Shown: positions 1 to 8,473 of the stretch, in pieces | Position numbering within the stretch: position 1 is the stretch's first letter | Layout of the letters: the number at the start of each line of letters is the position of its first letter | From: Burkholderiaceae bacterium | GTDB taxonomy: Bacteria; Pseudomonadota; Gammaproteobacteria; Burkholderiales; Burkholderiaceae_C | Direction: 5' to 3' | Assembly: GCA_024235995.1 (NCBI GenBank) | Contig: JACKLI010000001.1 | Location: forward strand, 186,001 to 250,000 | Length of the DNA: 64,000 nt | Notes under the pieces: generated by a model | What the model saw: only the letters and a program-made list of their open reading frames with translations | What the model was told of the DNA's origin: nothing | The model's database searches: none | Made by a program: the position numbers and the translations under genes

Positions 1-1
1 C

Positions 2-850
2 CTGGTGCGCCAGATCAGCCAGCACGCGCACAGCGAGATCGTGGGCATGCTGCCCGAGGGCAACTGGATCGGCCGCGCGCCCAGCCTCAAGCGCAAGGCC
101 ATCCTGCTGGCCAAGGTGCAGGACGAGGGCGGCCACGGCCTGTACCTGTACAGCGCCGCCGAAACCCTGGGCACCAGCCGCGAGGACATGCTCGACGGCC
201 TGCACAGCGGCCGCGCCAAGTACAGCAGCATCTTCAACTACCCCACCCTCAGCTGGGCCGACGTGGGCGTGATCGGCTGGCTGGTGGACGGCGCGGCGAT
301 CATGAACCAGATCCCGCTGTGCCGCTGCAGCTACGGCCCCTACGCCCGCGCCATGGTGCGCGTGTGCAAGGAAGAATCCTTCCACCAGCGCCAGGGCTAC
401 GAGTCGCTGCTGGTGCAGATGCAGGGCACGCAGGCGCAGCGCGACATGGTGCAGGACGCCGTCAACCGCTACTGGTGGAAGTGCCTGGCCATGTTCGGCC
501 CGCCCGACGCCGACAGCCCCCACAGCGGGCAGGCCATGCGCTGGGGCATCAAGCGCTTTTCCAACGACGACCTGCGCCAGAAGTTCGTCGATGCCACCGT
601 GCCGCAGGCCAAGGTGCTGGGCGTCACCCTGCCCGACCCCGATTTGAAGTGGAACGAGGCGCGCGGCCATTACGACTACGGCGCCATCGACTGGGACGAG
701 TTCTGGCAGGTGGTCAACGGCCACGGCCCCATGAACAAGGAGCGCCTGGCCACGCGCGTGAAGGCGCACGAGGACGGCGCCTGGGTGCGCGAGGCCGCCG
801 CCGCGCACGCCGCCAAGCAAGCACAACGCAACCTGAAGGAAGCCGCATGA
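2..850 (+). CDS. paaA: Phenylacetyl-CoA epoxidase subunit PaaA (5' truncated by window)
   Basis: Catalytic subunit of the ring 1,2-phenylacetyl-CoA epoxidase, a cytoplasmic di-iron multicomponent monooxygenase that epoxidises phenylacetyl-CoA in aerobic phenylacetate degradation. The frame is open from the first bases of the window, so the true start lies upstream; the GTG at 5 is internal. About 282 residues are visible and family members have roughly 310-330, so only the N-terminus is missing. Diiron-carboxylate helices are recognisable, with ExxxH-type segments around KVQDEGGHGLYLY and CKEESFHQRQGYESL. The stop codon overlaps the paaB start (ATGA at 847-850), so translation is probably coupled. 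Identity rests on these motifs plus the intact paaB-C-D-E genes that follow. Confidence 0.97.
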   Translation: MVRQISQHAHSEIVGMLPEGNWIGRAPSLKRKAILLAKVQDEGGHGLYLYSAAETLGTSREDMLDGLHSGRAKYSSIFNYPTLSWADVGVIGWLVDGAAIMNQIPLCRCSYGPYARAMVRVCKEESFHQRQGYESLLVQMQGTQAQRDMVQDAVNRYWWKCLAMFGPPDADSPHSGQAMRWGIKRFSNDDLRQKFVDATVPQAKVLGVTLPDPDLKWNEARGHYDYGAIDWDEFWQVVNGHGPMNKERLATRVKAHEDGAWVREAAAAHAAKQAQRNLKEAA

Positions 851-1146
851 GCACCCCACCCGCATTGAAGGACTGGCCCTTGTGGGAAGTCTTTGTCCGC
901 AGCAAGCAAGGCCTGGAGCATAAGCACTGCGGCAGCCTGCACGCCAGCGACAGCGCGCACGCGCTGCAGATGGCGCGCGACGTCTACACCCGCCGCCAGG
1001 AAGGCGTGAGCATCTGGGTGGTGCCCTCGCACCTGATCGCGGCCAGCGACCCCGAGGACAAGGAGCTGATGTTCGACCCGGCCAGCGACAAGATCTACCG
1101 CCACCCCACCTTCTACGACATCCCCGACGAAGTGGGGCACATGTGA
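847..1146 (+). CDS. paaB: Phenylacetyl-CoA epoxidase subunit PaaB
   Basis: Small 99-residue subunit of the epoxidase, needed for a stable complex; it has no catalytic metal site. The sequence has the family signature near the N-terminus (WEVFVRSKQGLEHKHCGSLH) and the ending seen in PaaB proteins (FYDIPDEVGHM). The ATG at 847 overlaps the paaA stop, and its own stop overlaps the next start in a TGATG arrangement, so A, B and C are one tightly coupled operon. Length matches the family (about 95 residues in E. coli). Confidence 0.97.
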   Translation: MSTPPALKDWPLWEVFVRSKQGLEHKHCGSLHASDSAHALQMARDVYTRRQEGVSIWVVPSHLIAASDPEDKELMFDPASDKIYRHPTFYDIPDEVGHM

Positions 1147-1985
1147 TGGACGCGCGCGTCAAACCCGCCGTGGCCCCAGCAGACTACCTGCTGCACCTGG
1201 CCGACAACGCCCTGGTGCTGGGCCAGCGCAACGCCGAATGGTGCGGCCACGCGCCCGTGCTGGAAGAAGACCTGGCCATGGCCAACCAGGCACTCGATCT
1301 GATCGGCCAGGCGCGCCTGCTGTATCAACTGGCCGCCACGCGCCTGAACGCCGAAGGCGCGCGCATGCGCCCCAGCGCCTGGCCCGCCGGCCCGGTCACC
1401 GAGGACACGCTGGCGTACTTTCGCGACGACCGCGACTTTCGCAACTACACCCTGCAGGAGCTGCCGCACAACCCCGGCCTGGTGCCCGCCGCCGGCGGCA
1501 CGCGCGACTGGGGCGTGAGCATCGTGCGCAACTTTTTCTACGCCACCTTGATGGAGATGGTGTGGGGGCAACTGGCGCAGTCCGCAGACACCGAGCTGGC
1601 CGCCATCGCCGCCAAGAGCCTGAAGGAGGTGCGCTACCACGTGCGCCACGCGCGCGACTGGCTGCTGCGCCTGGGCGACGGCACGGCCGAATCGCACCGG
1701 CGCGTGCAGGCGGCGGTGGACTATCTGCTGCCCTTCACCGCCGAGTTCTGGTCCGCCAGCGCGGTGGATGCGCAGGCCGCGCTCGCCGGCGTCGACGTGC
1801 CCGCCCTGCGCACCGCGTGGGAGCACGCCGTCGACGCGGCGCTGCAGGAGGCCACGCTCAAGCGCCCGCCCGCCGTCGATGGCTACGTGCCGCAGGGCAA
1901 GCAGGGCGTGCATTCCGAGCACCTGAGCTACCTGCTGGCCGACATGCAGAGCCTGGCGCGCGCGCATCCGGGAGCGGTGTGGTGA
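1146..1985 (+). CDS. paaC: Phenylacetyl-CoA epoxidase structural subunit PaaC
   Basis: Non-catalytic ferritin-like subunit that forms the core heterodimer with PaaA. It has 279 residues from the ATG at 1146, which overlaps the paaB stop; a GTG one codon upstream (1143) is possible but less likely. The sequence is all-helical, with family segments such as LGQRNAEWCGHAPVLEEDLA near residue 25 and the LVPAAGGTRDWGVSIVRNFF stretch. The end overlaps the GTG start of paaD. Part of the paaABCDE operon. Confidence 0.96.
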   Translation: MDARVKPAVAPADYLLHLADNALVLGQRNAEWCGHAPVLEEDLAMANQALDLIGQARLLYQLAATRLNAEGARMRPSAWPAGPVTEDTLAYFRDDRDFRNYTLQELPHNPGLVPAAGGTRDWGVSIVRNFFYATLMEMVWGQLAQSADTELAAIAAKSLKEVRYHVRHARDWLLRLGDGTAESHRRVQAAVDYLLPFTAEFWSASAVDAQAALAGVDVPALRTAWEHAVDAALQEATLKRPPAVDGYVPQGKQGVHSEHLSYLLADMQSLARAHPGAVW

Positions 1986-2566
1986 ACACCGTTCTTGACT
2001 CCCCCGCCCAGAAGGAGAGGGAGCCGGCGTTCGCCCATCTGTGGCAGGTCCTCGACCAACTCACCGACCCCGAAATCCCCGTCGTCACCCTGCGCGAGAT
2101 GGGCATCCTGCGCGCGCTGCGCCAGGGCGACGATGGCGTGGTCGAAGTCGTCATCACCCCCACCTACAGCGGCTGCCCAGCGATGGAGCAGATCCACGAC
2201 GACATCCTGGCCGTCCTCCGGCGCCAGGGCGTCGCCGGCCGCGTGGTGACCCAGCTGGCGCCCGCGTGGACCACCGACTGGATGAGCGAGGCGGCGCGCG
2301 AGAAGCTGCGCGCCTACGGCATCGCGCCGCCACACGCCGCGCGCGCCGATGGGCTGGCGGTCGTTCATTTTGCTCCCAAAACAAGAGCTTCCGGCGCTTG
2401 CAGCACGGGGGCAGCAAGCCCATTGGGTTCAAAACCGGCGGTGCACTGCCCGCAATGCGGCTCCGGCAACACCACCGAAATCTCGCACTTCGGCTCCACC
2501 GCCTGCAAGGCCTTGTACCGCTGCCTGGACTGCATGGAACCCTTCGATCACTTCAAAAACATCTGA
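1982..2566 (+). CDS. paaD: Phenylacetate degradation protein PaaD, Fe-S maturation factor, with an internal extra segment
   Basis: PaaD resembles SufT/MIP18 proteins and is required for an active epoxidase, probably for maturation of the PaaE iron-sulfur cluster. The GTG at 1982 overlaps the paaC stop and gives 194 residues; typical PaaD has about 165. The N-terminal MIP18-like domain (LTDPEIPVVTLREMG, then TYSGCPAM) and the C-terminal four-cysteine zinc ribbon (CPQCGS, later CLDC) are both intact. The excess of about 25 residues (about 129-152) sits exactly between the two domains and is encoded by a dispersed repeat at 2367-2435. The linker is low-complexity and probably tolerated. Function is confident; the effect of the extra linker is unknown. 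Confidence 0.95.
   Translation: MNTVLDSPAQKEREPAFAHLWQVLDQLTDPEIPVVTLREMGILRALRQGDDGVVEVVITPTYSGCPAMEQIHDDILAVLRRQGVAGRVVTQLAPAWTTDWMSEAAREKLRAYGIAPPHAARADGLAVVHFAPKTRASGACSTGAASPLGSKPAVHCPQCGSGNTTEISHFGSTACKALYRCLDCMEPFDHFKNI
2367..2435 (+). repeat. Dispersed short repeat, long form, inside paaD
   Basis: AT-richer patch inside a GC-rich gene: TTTTGCTCCCAAAAC, then AGAGCTTCCGGCGCTTG, then GCAAGCCCATTGGG. It aligns with the other copies listed here, which share the core AGCTGCCAGCGCTTG and a 3' block resembling GGGCTAGAGGCCGATTTT. It is read in frame as a linker between the two PaaD domains. Confidence 0.7.
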
Positions 2567-2571
2567 CTGAC

Positions 2572-3675
2572 ATGGCCACACCGCGCTTTCACGAGCTCAC
2601 CGTCGCCCGCGTCACGCCCGAGGCGGCGGGCGCCGTGGCCCTCACCTTCGCCGTGCCACCCGAGCTGCAGGACACCTTCGCCTTCGAGCCCGGCCAGTTC
2701 CTCACCCTGCGCACCGAGCTGGATGGCGAAGAGCTGCGGCGCAACTACTCGATCTGCTCCACGCGCAGCCACTACCGGGCGGCGCGCGAGCTGCAGGTGG
2801 GCATTCGCCCGATGGAAGGCGGCCTGTTCTCCAACTGGGCGGCCACGCGGCTGAAGGCGGGCGACCGCCTGGCGGTGATGCCGCCCGACGGGCGCTTCAC
2901 CATCAAGAAGCCCCGCGCCCTGCACCGCGTGGGCTTTGCCGCCGGCTCGGGCATCACGCCCATCCTCAGCCTGGCGGCCAGCACGCTGGAGGACAGCGAG
3001 CACGCCAAGTTCACCCTGGTGTACGGCAACCGGCGCATGGGCAGCGTGATGTTCAACGAGGCGCTGCAGGACCTGAAGGACAAATACAAGGACCGCCTGA
3101 CGCTGATCCACGTGCTGTCGCGCCAGGCGCAGGAGGTGCCGCTGCTGGAGGGCCGCATCGACGCCGCCAAGGTGCGCCAGCTGCTGGCCACGCTGCTGCC
3201 GGCGGCCAGCATGGACGAGGTCTTCGTCTGCGGGCCCGAGGCCATGATCGAGGCCGTCGAGGCGACGCTGCTGGAGGCCGGCGTGCCCGGCGAGCGCATC
3301 CGCACCGAGCGCTTCACCTCGCCGCGCCTGGACGGCCTGAGCCCGGCCGCGCGCCAGGCCGCCATCCAGCACGCCGACCCCGAGGCGCCGGTGGGCCAGG
3401 TGCAGCTGACCCTGGTGATCGACGGCAAGAGCCACCAGCTGGCCATGCGGCGCGACCAGAAGGTGCTGGACGTGGCGCTGGCCGTGGGCCTGGACGCGCC
3501 CTTTTCCTGCCGCGACGGCGTGTGCTGCACCTGCCGCGCCAAGGTGCTGGAAGGCAGCGTCACCATGGACAAGAACTTCAGCCTGGAGCCCGACGAGATG
3601 GCCCAGGGCTTCGTGCTCTCCTGCCAGGCGCGGCCCACCACGGACCGGCTGACGGTGAGCTACGACGAGCGCTGA
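2572..3675 (+). CDS. paaE: Phenylacetyl-CoA epoxidase reductase subunit PaaE
   Basis: Reductase of the epoxidase: it passes electrons from NAD(P)H through FAD and a plant-type [2Fe-2S] cluster to the PaaA di-iron centre. It has 367 residues from the ATG at 2572, five bases after paaD. Domains in order: FAD-binding (RNYSICS, about residues 55-62), NAD(P)-binding (AGSGITPILS and CGPEAM), and a C-terminal ferredoxin domain with the cluster cysteines CRDGVCCTCRAKV and a fourth in LSCQARP. Last gene of the paa operon; it converges on the next gene with only 11 bases between stops. No clear terminator is seen. Confidence 0.97.
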   Translation: MATPRFHELTVARVTPEAAGAVALTFAVPPELQDTFAFEPGQFLTLRTELDGEELRRNYSICSTRSHYRAARELQVGIRPMEGGLFSNWAATRLKAGDRLAVMPPDGRFTIKKPRALHRVGFAAGSGITPILSLAASTLEDSEHAKFTLVYGNRRMGSVMFNEALQDLKDKYKDRLTLIHVLSRQAQEVPLLEGRIDAAKVRQLLATLLPAASMDEVFVCGPEAMIEAVEATLLEAGVPGERIRTERFTSPRLDGLSPAARQAAIQHADPEAPVGQVQLTLVIDGKSHQLAMRRDQKVLDVALAVGLDAPFSCRDGVCCTCRAKVLEGSVTMDKNFSLEPDEMAQGFVLSCQARPTTDRLTVSYDER

Positions 3676-3686
3676 GCGCGTGGCCG

Positions 3687-4259
3687 TCAGCGCAGGCTGA
3701 TCGAGTCGTCGGCGCTCACCAGCAGGGCGTCGACCTCGTCGCCCACCACCTCGCGCAGCACCACGGTGTCGTGGCCGCGCTGCAGCATGCCCAGCGCCTG
3801 GGCGGCGGCGCGGCTCAAGTCGATCACGCGGCCGGCGGCAAACGGCCCGCGGTCGTTGATGCGCACCACCACCTGCTTGCCGGTGCGCGGGTTCTGCACC
3901 AGCACGCGCGTGCCGAAGGGCAGGCTCATGTGCGCGGCCGTCAGCCCGTGCATGTCGTAGGGCTCGCCGCTGGCGGTGCGCTGGCCGTGAAAGCCCGGGC
4001 CGTACCACGAAGCCACGCCGCGCTGCAGCGTGCGCCCCAGGGCGCGGCCCAGGGCCGCCGGGTCCAGCTCGGGCGCCGGCGCGGCCTCCGGGCCGCCGCC
4101 CAGGCGCGGCTTGAAGCCGGTGTAATTGGGGCAGCGCATGTCGTGCACGGCCTTGGCCGAGCTGCACGACTGCGTCAACGATGGGGTGGGAGCGCTCAAC
4201 GATACCGTCTGGGCCGCCAGCGGCCCGCATGCCAGCAGCAGGGCGCCGACCCACGACAT
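3687..4259 (-). CDS. RlpA-like double-psi beta-barrel protein (septal ring lytic transglycosylase family)
   Basis: Secreted 190-residue protein with an RlpA-type double-psi beta-barrel. The core motifs are GVASWYGPGFHGQRTASGE and VVVRINDRGPFAAGRVIDLS, with the expected conserved Asp/His. RlpA proteins cleave peptidoglycan glycan strands lacking stem peptides, usually at the septum. The ATG at 4259 starts a clear signal peptide (MSWVGALLLACGPLAAQ). An in-frame ATG at 4373 would add 38 residues rich in Arg and Pro before it and seems wrong. No SPOR domain follows, so the enzyme lacks the usual septum-targeting module. Role in this organism is inferred from family. Confidence 0.85.
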   Translation of the reverse strand: MSWVGALLLACGPLAAQTVSLSAPTPSLTQSCSSAKAVHDMRCPNYTGFKPRLGGGPEAAPAPELDPAALGRALGRTLQRGVASWYGPGFHGQRTASGEPYDMHGLTAAHMSLPFGTRVLVQNPRTGKQVVVRINDRGPFAAGRVIDLSRAAAQALGMLQRGHDTVVLREVVGDEVDALLVSADDSISLR

Positions 4260-4490
4260 GCGGCGCAAAACGCTTGAAGGCTGACGGCTTGCACTTCCCA
4301 AAACCGGCACCGCCCCGAGGGGGGCGCCGGGAGAGGTGTCCCGTAACATGCGGCGGATTCTAGGGGGCCACACCGGCCCGACACGTTGTTTTGTGTATCA
4401 AAACGAGGTTTTTAGATCGAAAGCGTTGATCAAACCTGGGGCGTTAGATACAAATGGTTGAATAACAAACACCCCCTGGATCGGCCCGCA
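4260..4490. other. Intergenic region upstream of the RlpA-like gene
   Basis: 231 bases between the RlpA-like start and the metF stop. The half near 4380-4470 is markedly AT-richer than its surroundings and includes the palindrome TTGATCAA near 4427. It is the likely place for the RlpA-gene promoter, but I cannot assign confident -35 and -10 boxes. I see no terminator for metF. Confidence 0.4.
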
Positions 4491-5324
4491 TCAGCCCCCG
4501 AGCCCCAGGCGCTGGCACAGGGCCAGCGTGGGCGCCGCCTGGTTGAGGGTGTAGAAGTGCAGCGCCGGCGCGCCGCCTTCGATCAGGCGCTGGCACAGGC
4601 GCGCCATCACCTCGGCGCCAAAGTCCTTGATGGCCGCCACGTCGTCGCCCAGGCTTTGCAGGCGCAGGCGCATCCAGCGCGGCACCTCGGCGCCGCAGTT
4701 GTCGGCAAAGCGCAGCAGGCCGGCGCTGTTGGTGATGGGCATGATGCCCGGCACGATGGGCACCTGCAGGCCCAGCGCGCGCGCCTCGTCGACGAAGCGG
4801 AAGTAGGCGTCGGCGTTGAAGAACATCTGCGTCACCGCGACGTCGGCGCCGGCGCGCACCTTGGCCGCCAGCGCCTGCAGGTCGGCCCGGGGCGAGCTGG
4901 CCTGCGGGTGCATCTCGGGGTAGCAGGCGGCGTAGAGGCGAAAGTGCGCGCCCGTCTCGGCGCGGATGAAGGCGATCAGCTCGCTGGCGTACTGGAACTC
5001 GCCGCCCGCGCCGTAGCCGCTGGGCAGGTCGCCCCGCAGCGCCACCAGGCGCGTCACGCCCATGGCCTGCAGCTCGGCCAGCTGCGCGCGCACCGACGCG
5101 CGCGTGGCGCCGATGCACGAGAAGTGGCTGGCCGCCTGCGCGCCCTCGGCCAGCATCTCGGCCACCACGGCAAAGGTGCCGGCCTGGGTGGAGCCGCCCG
5201 CGCCGTAGGTGACCGAGCAGAACTCGGGCGCCAGCGCATACAGTTGCTGACGCACGCCGCGCAGCTTGGCCACGCCCTCGGGCGTCTTGGGCGGGAAGAA
5301 TTCGAAACTGATGGGCAGGGTCAT
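4491..5324 (-). CDS. metF: 5,10-methylenetetrahydrofolate reductase
   Basis: Reduces 5,10-methylene-THF to 5-methyl-THF, the methyl donor for methionine synthase; FAD enzyme, cytoplasmic. 277 residues from the ATG at 5324, giving the typical start ISFEFFPPKT. Family motifs follow: CSVTYGAGGS (about 37-46), LVALRGDLP (about 93-101), VTQMFFNADAY and the PGIMPITN segment. It is the third gene of the minus-strand ahcY-tlyA-metF unit, 28 bases after tlyA, so two of three genes serve the activated-methyl cycle. Expression is probably under the SAH riboswitch upstream of ahcY. Confidence 0.96.
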   Translation of the reverse strand: MTLPISFEFFPPKTPEGVAKLRGVRQQLYALAPEFCSVTYGAGGSTQAGTFAVVAEMLAEGAQAASHFSCIGATRASVRAQLAELQAMGVTRLVALRGDLPSGYGAGGEFQYASELIAFIRAETGAHFRLYAACYPEMHPQASSPRADLQALAAKVRAGADVAVTQMFFNADAYFRFVDEARALGLQVPIVPGIMPITNSAGLLRFADNCGAEVPRWMRLRLQSLGDDVAAIKDFGAEVMARLCQRLIEGGAPALHFYTLNQAAPTLALCQRLGLGG

Positions 5325-5352
5325 GGCGTGAACGAATGGAACGCGGCCGCAG

Positions 5353-6129
5353 TCAGGCGGCCCGCGCGTGAATGAAGAACTCGCGGTTGCCGTCGCCGCC
5401 GGCGATGGGGCTGTCCAGCCAGTGCAGCACGGCCAATCCGGTGTTGGCGCAGGCCGCGCGCAGGCGCTGTTCGACCCGCGCGTACAGAGCGGGGTCGCGC
5501 ACGATGCCGCCCTTGCCGATGTCGGCCGGCTGCAGCTCGAACTGCGGCTTGACCAGCAGCAGCACCTGCCCACCGGGCGCCAGCAGCGGCGCCAACGCCG
5601 GCAGCACCAGCGCGAGCGAGATGAAGGACAGGTCGCCGACGATCAAGTCGAAATTTGAATCGAACAGGGCTCTAGCCCGCACCGGATCAGCGCAACAAGC
5701 TATCAATTTCGAATCATCGAGATGCCGAGCGTTGACGCCCTCGAGGCAGCGCACGCGGGCGTCGGCACGCAGGCGCGGGTGCAGCTGGCCGTGGCCGACG
5801 TCCACGCCCAGCACGCTGGCGGCGCCGTGCTGCAGCAGGCAGTCGGTGAAGCCGCCGGTGGACTGGCCCACGTCCAGGCAGCGCGCGCCGGTCACGTCAA
5901 GCCCCGTGGCGGCCAGCGCACCCTCCAGCTTGAGACCGCCGCGCGAGACGTAGCGCGCCTCGGCCGCGTCCAGCAGCTCGACCTCGGCGTCGGGCGGCAG
6001 GTCGTCGCTTTTGCCCAGCGCGCGCCAGCCGCCGGGCGCATGCCAGCGCGCCCCCGCCGCCAGCAGGCGCTGGGCCTGGCTGCGGCTGGCGGCCAGGCCG
6101 CGTTCGACAAGCCACTGGTCGGCGCGCAT
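5353..6129 (-). CDS. tlyA: TlyA-family rRNA (cytidine-2'-O)-methyltransferase / haemolysin-like protein
   Basis: 258-residue protein: an N-terminal S4 RNA-binding domain (MRADQWLVERGLAASRSQAQ, about 1-60) followed by an FtsJ-like SAM-dependent methyltransferase domain with motif I CLDVGQSTGGFTDCLL. Characterised relatives 2'-O-methylate rRNA cytidines; many are annotated as haemolysins. I chose the ATG at 6129 because it gives the canonical S4 start; the upstream in-frame ATG at 6174 lies in a dispersed repeat. A second repeat (5648-5717) is inside the gene and encodes a stretch around DSKLIACCADPVRARALFDS just before the conserved FDLIVGDLSFIS. Sits between ahcY and metF, so its methylation product SAH is recycled by a co-transcribed enzyme. 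Confidence 0.92.
   Translation of the reverse strand: MRADQWLVERGLAASRSQAQRLLAAGARWHAPGGWRALGKSDDLPPDAEVELLDAAEARYVSRGGLKLEGALAATGLDVTGARCLDVGQSTGGFTDCLLQHGAASVLGVDVGHGQLHPRLRADARVRCLEGVNARHLDDSKLIACCADPVRARALFDSNFDLIVGDLSFISLALVLPALAPLLAPGGQVLLLVKPQFELQPADIGKGGIVRDPALYARVEQRLRAACANTGLAVLHWLDSPIAGGDGNREFFIHARAA
5648..5717 (-). repeat. Dispersed short repeat inside tlyA
   Basis: Read on the minus strand it contains GATAGCTTGTTGCGCTGATC followed by GGGCTAGAGCCCTG and an AT-rich end, closely matching the intergenic copies. It is translated in frame as an insertion of roughly 20 residues in the methyltransferase domain. The base composition contrasts sharply with flanking codons. Confidence 0.8.
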
Positions 6130-6133
6130 GAAG

Positions 6134-6192
6134 CGGTTTTTAAACCAAATCGGCCTGAAGCGCCCATGGATCAAGCGCTGGCAGCTACCCGA

Positions 6193-6198
<6 letters not shown>
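6134..6198 (-). repeat. Dispersed short repeat between ahcY and tlyA
   Basis: On the minus strand: GGTAGCTGCCAGCGCTTGAT, a variable middle, then AGGCCGATTTGG and a TTTAAAAA tail. It fills essentially the whole ahcY-tlyA gap and reaches the ahcY stop codon. It creates a spurious in-frame start upstream of tlyA. Confidence 0.8.
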
Positions 6199-7638
<1,440 letters not shown>

Positions 7639-7702
7639 GGTCTTCTCCAATCGAAGGTCTGAAAAAACCACGCCTTGGAGGGAAAGCACTCACCGCACTG
7701 CC

Positions 7703-7779
7703 AGCGTGGGTGAGCGTCGTTGCATGAAATGTCCGAGCCTCGTGCCCCGCGCGCGGGGGGCACTGCAACGCTCCTCGGA
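7703..7779 (-). promoter_or_regulatory. SAH riboswitch upstream of ahcY
   Basis: On the minus strand the leader has the conserved elements of the S-adenosylhomocysteine riboswitch: CCGAGGAGCGTTGCAG (7764-7779), a GC-rich hairpin (GTGCCCC...GGGGCAC), then GAGGCTCGG (7732-7740) closing the P1 helix with CCGAG. A downstream CAACGACGCTCACC (about 7709-7722) can pair with the GAGCGTTG loop as the pseudoknot. The family is an ON switch: SAH raises expression of its own hydrolase. Position directly upstream of ahcY is the canonical context. Confidence 0.9.
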
Positions 7780-7788
7780 AGGGGGCGA

Positions 7789-7794
7789 ATTATA
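7789..7794 (-). promoter_or_regulatory. -10 box of the ahcY promoter
   Basis: Perfect TATAAT on the minus strand, about 10 bases upstream of the riboswitch 5' end, so a transcript from here would begin right at the aptamer. No good -35 hexamer is seen at 16-18 bases, so the promoter may be weak or factor-dependent. Confidence 0.65.
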
Positions 7795-7836
7795 TCGGTG
7801 CGGCTTCATGGCCGTGCCATCACGGGCCATCGTTCG

Positions 7837-7866
7837 TTGGCAACCCTTGCCATGCCCACGTAAAAT
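7837..7866 (+). promoter_or_regulatory. Promoter and probable operator of the parDE-like pair
   Basis: TTGGCA (7837-7842), 18-base spacer, TAAAAT (7861-7866). The spacer contains the inverted repeat GGCAA-CCC-TTGCC (7839-7851), overlapping the -35 box, as expected for an autoregulating antitoxin operator. The expected transcription start falls at or within a base or two of the ATG at 7873, and no Shine-Dalgarno sequence is visible, so the message may be leaderless. Confidence 0.6.
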
Positions 7867-7872
7867 CGCTCC

Positions 7873-8139
7873 ATGAGCACCGTGACCATGAACATCTCGC
7901 TGACGGATGACCTCAAGGCCTTTGTCGACGCGCGCATCAAGGCGCGCGGCTACAGTTCGGCCAGCGAGTACGTGCGCGATCTGGTGCGCCGCGACGAGGA
8001 GCGGGCCGCCGAGGAGCGCTTCGTGGCGCTGATCCACGAAGGCCTCGACTCCCCCGCCGGTCGCCCTTGGGAGGAGCACCGCGCCGAGCTTCGCGCGCGC
8101 ATCCAGGCCGCCCGCGCCGCCGAGTCCAAACCCGCGTGA
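7873..8139 (+). CDS. parD: ParD-family antitoxin (type II toxin-antitoxin)
   Basis: 88-residue protein with an N-terminal ribbon-helix-helix DNA-binding domain (MNISLTDDLKAFVDARIKAR, then SASEYVRDLVRRDEE) and an acidic/basic C-terminal tail that would wrap the toxin. Antitoxins of this family bind their own promoter and neutralise a ParE toxin that poisons DNA gyrase. An internal ATG five codons downstream (MNIS) is an alternative start. The stop overlaps the GTG start of the toxin gene, so the pair is translationally coupled. Confidence 0.92.
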   Translation: MSTVTMNISLTDDLKAFVDARIKARGYSSASEYVRDLVRRDEERAAEERFVALIHEGLDSPAGRPWEEHRAELRARIQAARAAESKPA

Positions 8140-8450
8140 AGCCCATTCAACCGCGTGCGGCGGCCGAGACCGACGTCGACCATGCCTTCGAGCACTACCG
8201 GATGCAGGGCGGCCACGCGCTGGCCGAGCGGTTTGTCGACGCCTACGACGCCGCGCTGGCCCACATCGCCCAACACCCTGGCACAGGCTCGCCGCGCCAC
8301 GCCCGCGCCATCCGCATCAAGAACCTGCGCTTCTGGACCCTGACCCGCTTTCCGTTCTCCGTCTTCTACGTGGAACACGCGGACCGCATCGACGTGCTGC
8401 GCGTGCTGCACCAGGCCAGCGACATCCCCCATCACCTGCAGCCGCAGTAA
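8136..8450 (+). CDS. parE: ParE/RelE-superfamily toxin
   Basis: 104-residue toxin. The GTG at 8136 overlaps the antitoxin stop (GTGA), the standard TA arrangement; no upstream start is compatible with the order. The fold is indicated by AAETDVDHAFEHYRMQGG near the start, the middle Arg cluster (SPRHARAIRIKNLRFWTLTR) and the ending FSVFYVEHADRIDVLRVLH, all characteristic of ParE/RelE plasmid-stabilisation proteins. ParE members inhibit gyrase, RelE members cleave mRNA; ParD as partner favours gyrase. The next gene, prfC, starts 23 bases on. Confidence 0.92.
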   Translation: MKPIQPRAAAETDVDHAFEHYRMQGGHALAERFVDAYDAALAHIAQHPGTGSPRHARAIRIKNLRFWTLTRFPFSVFYVEHADRIDVLRVLHQASDIPHHLQPQ

Positions 8451-8473
8451 AAAAGCTTCTCTTCCTTTTCATC

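Noticed and set aside
2548..4254. Long open frame antisense to paaE and the RlpA-like gene
   Set aside because: It is a GC-skew shadow: low-complexity Arg/Gln/His/Ala composition, no domain, fully covered by well-supported genes on the other strand or frame.
6130..6174. N-terminal extension of TlyA (start at 6174)
   Set aside because: The additional 15 residues are encoded by a dispersed repeat, and the S4 domain starts canonically at 6129.
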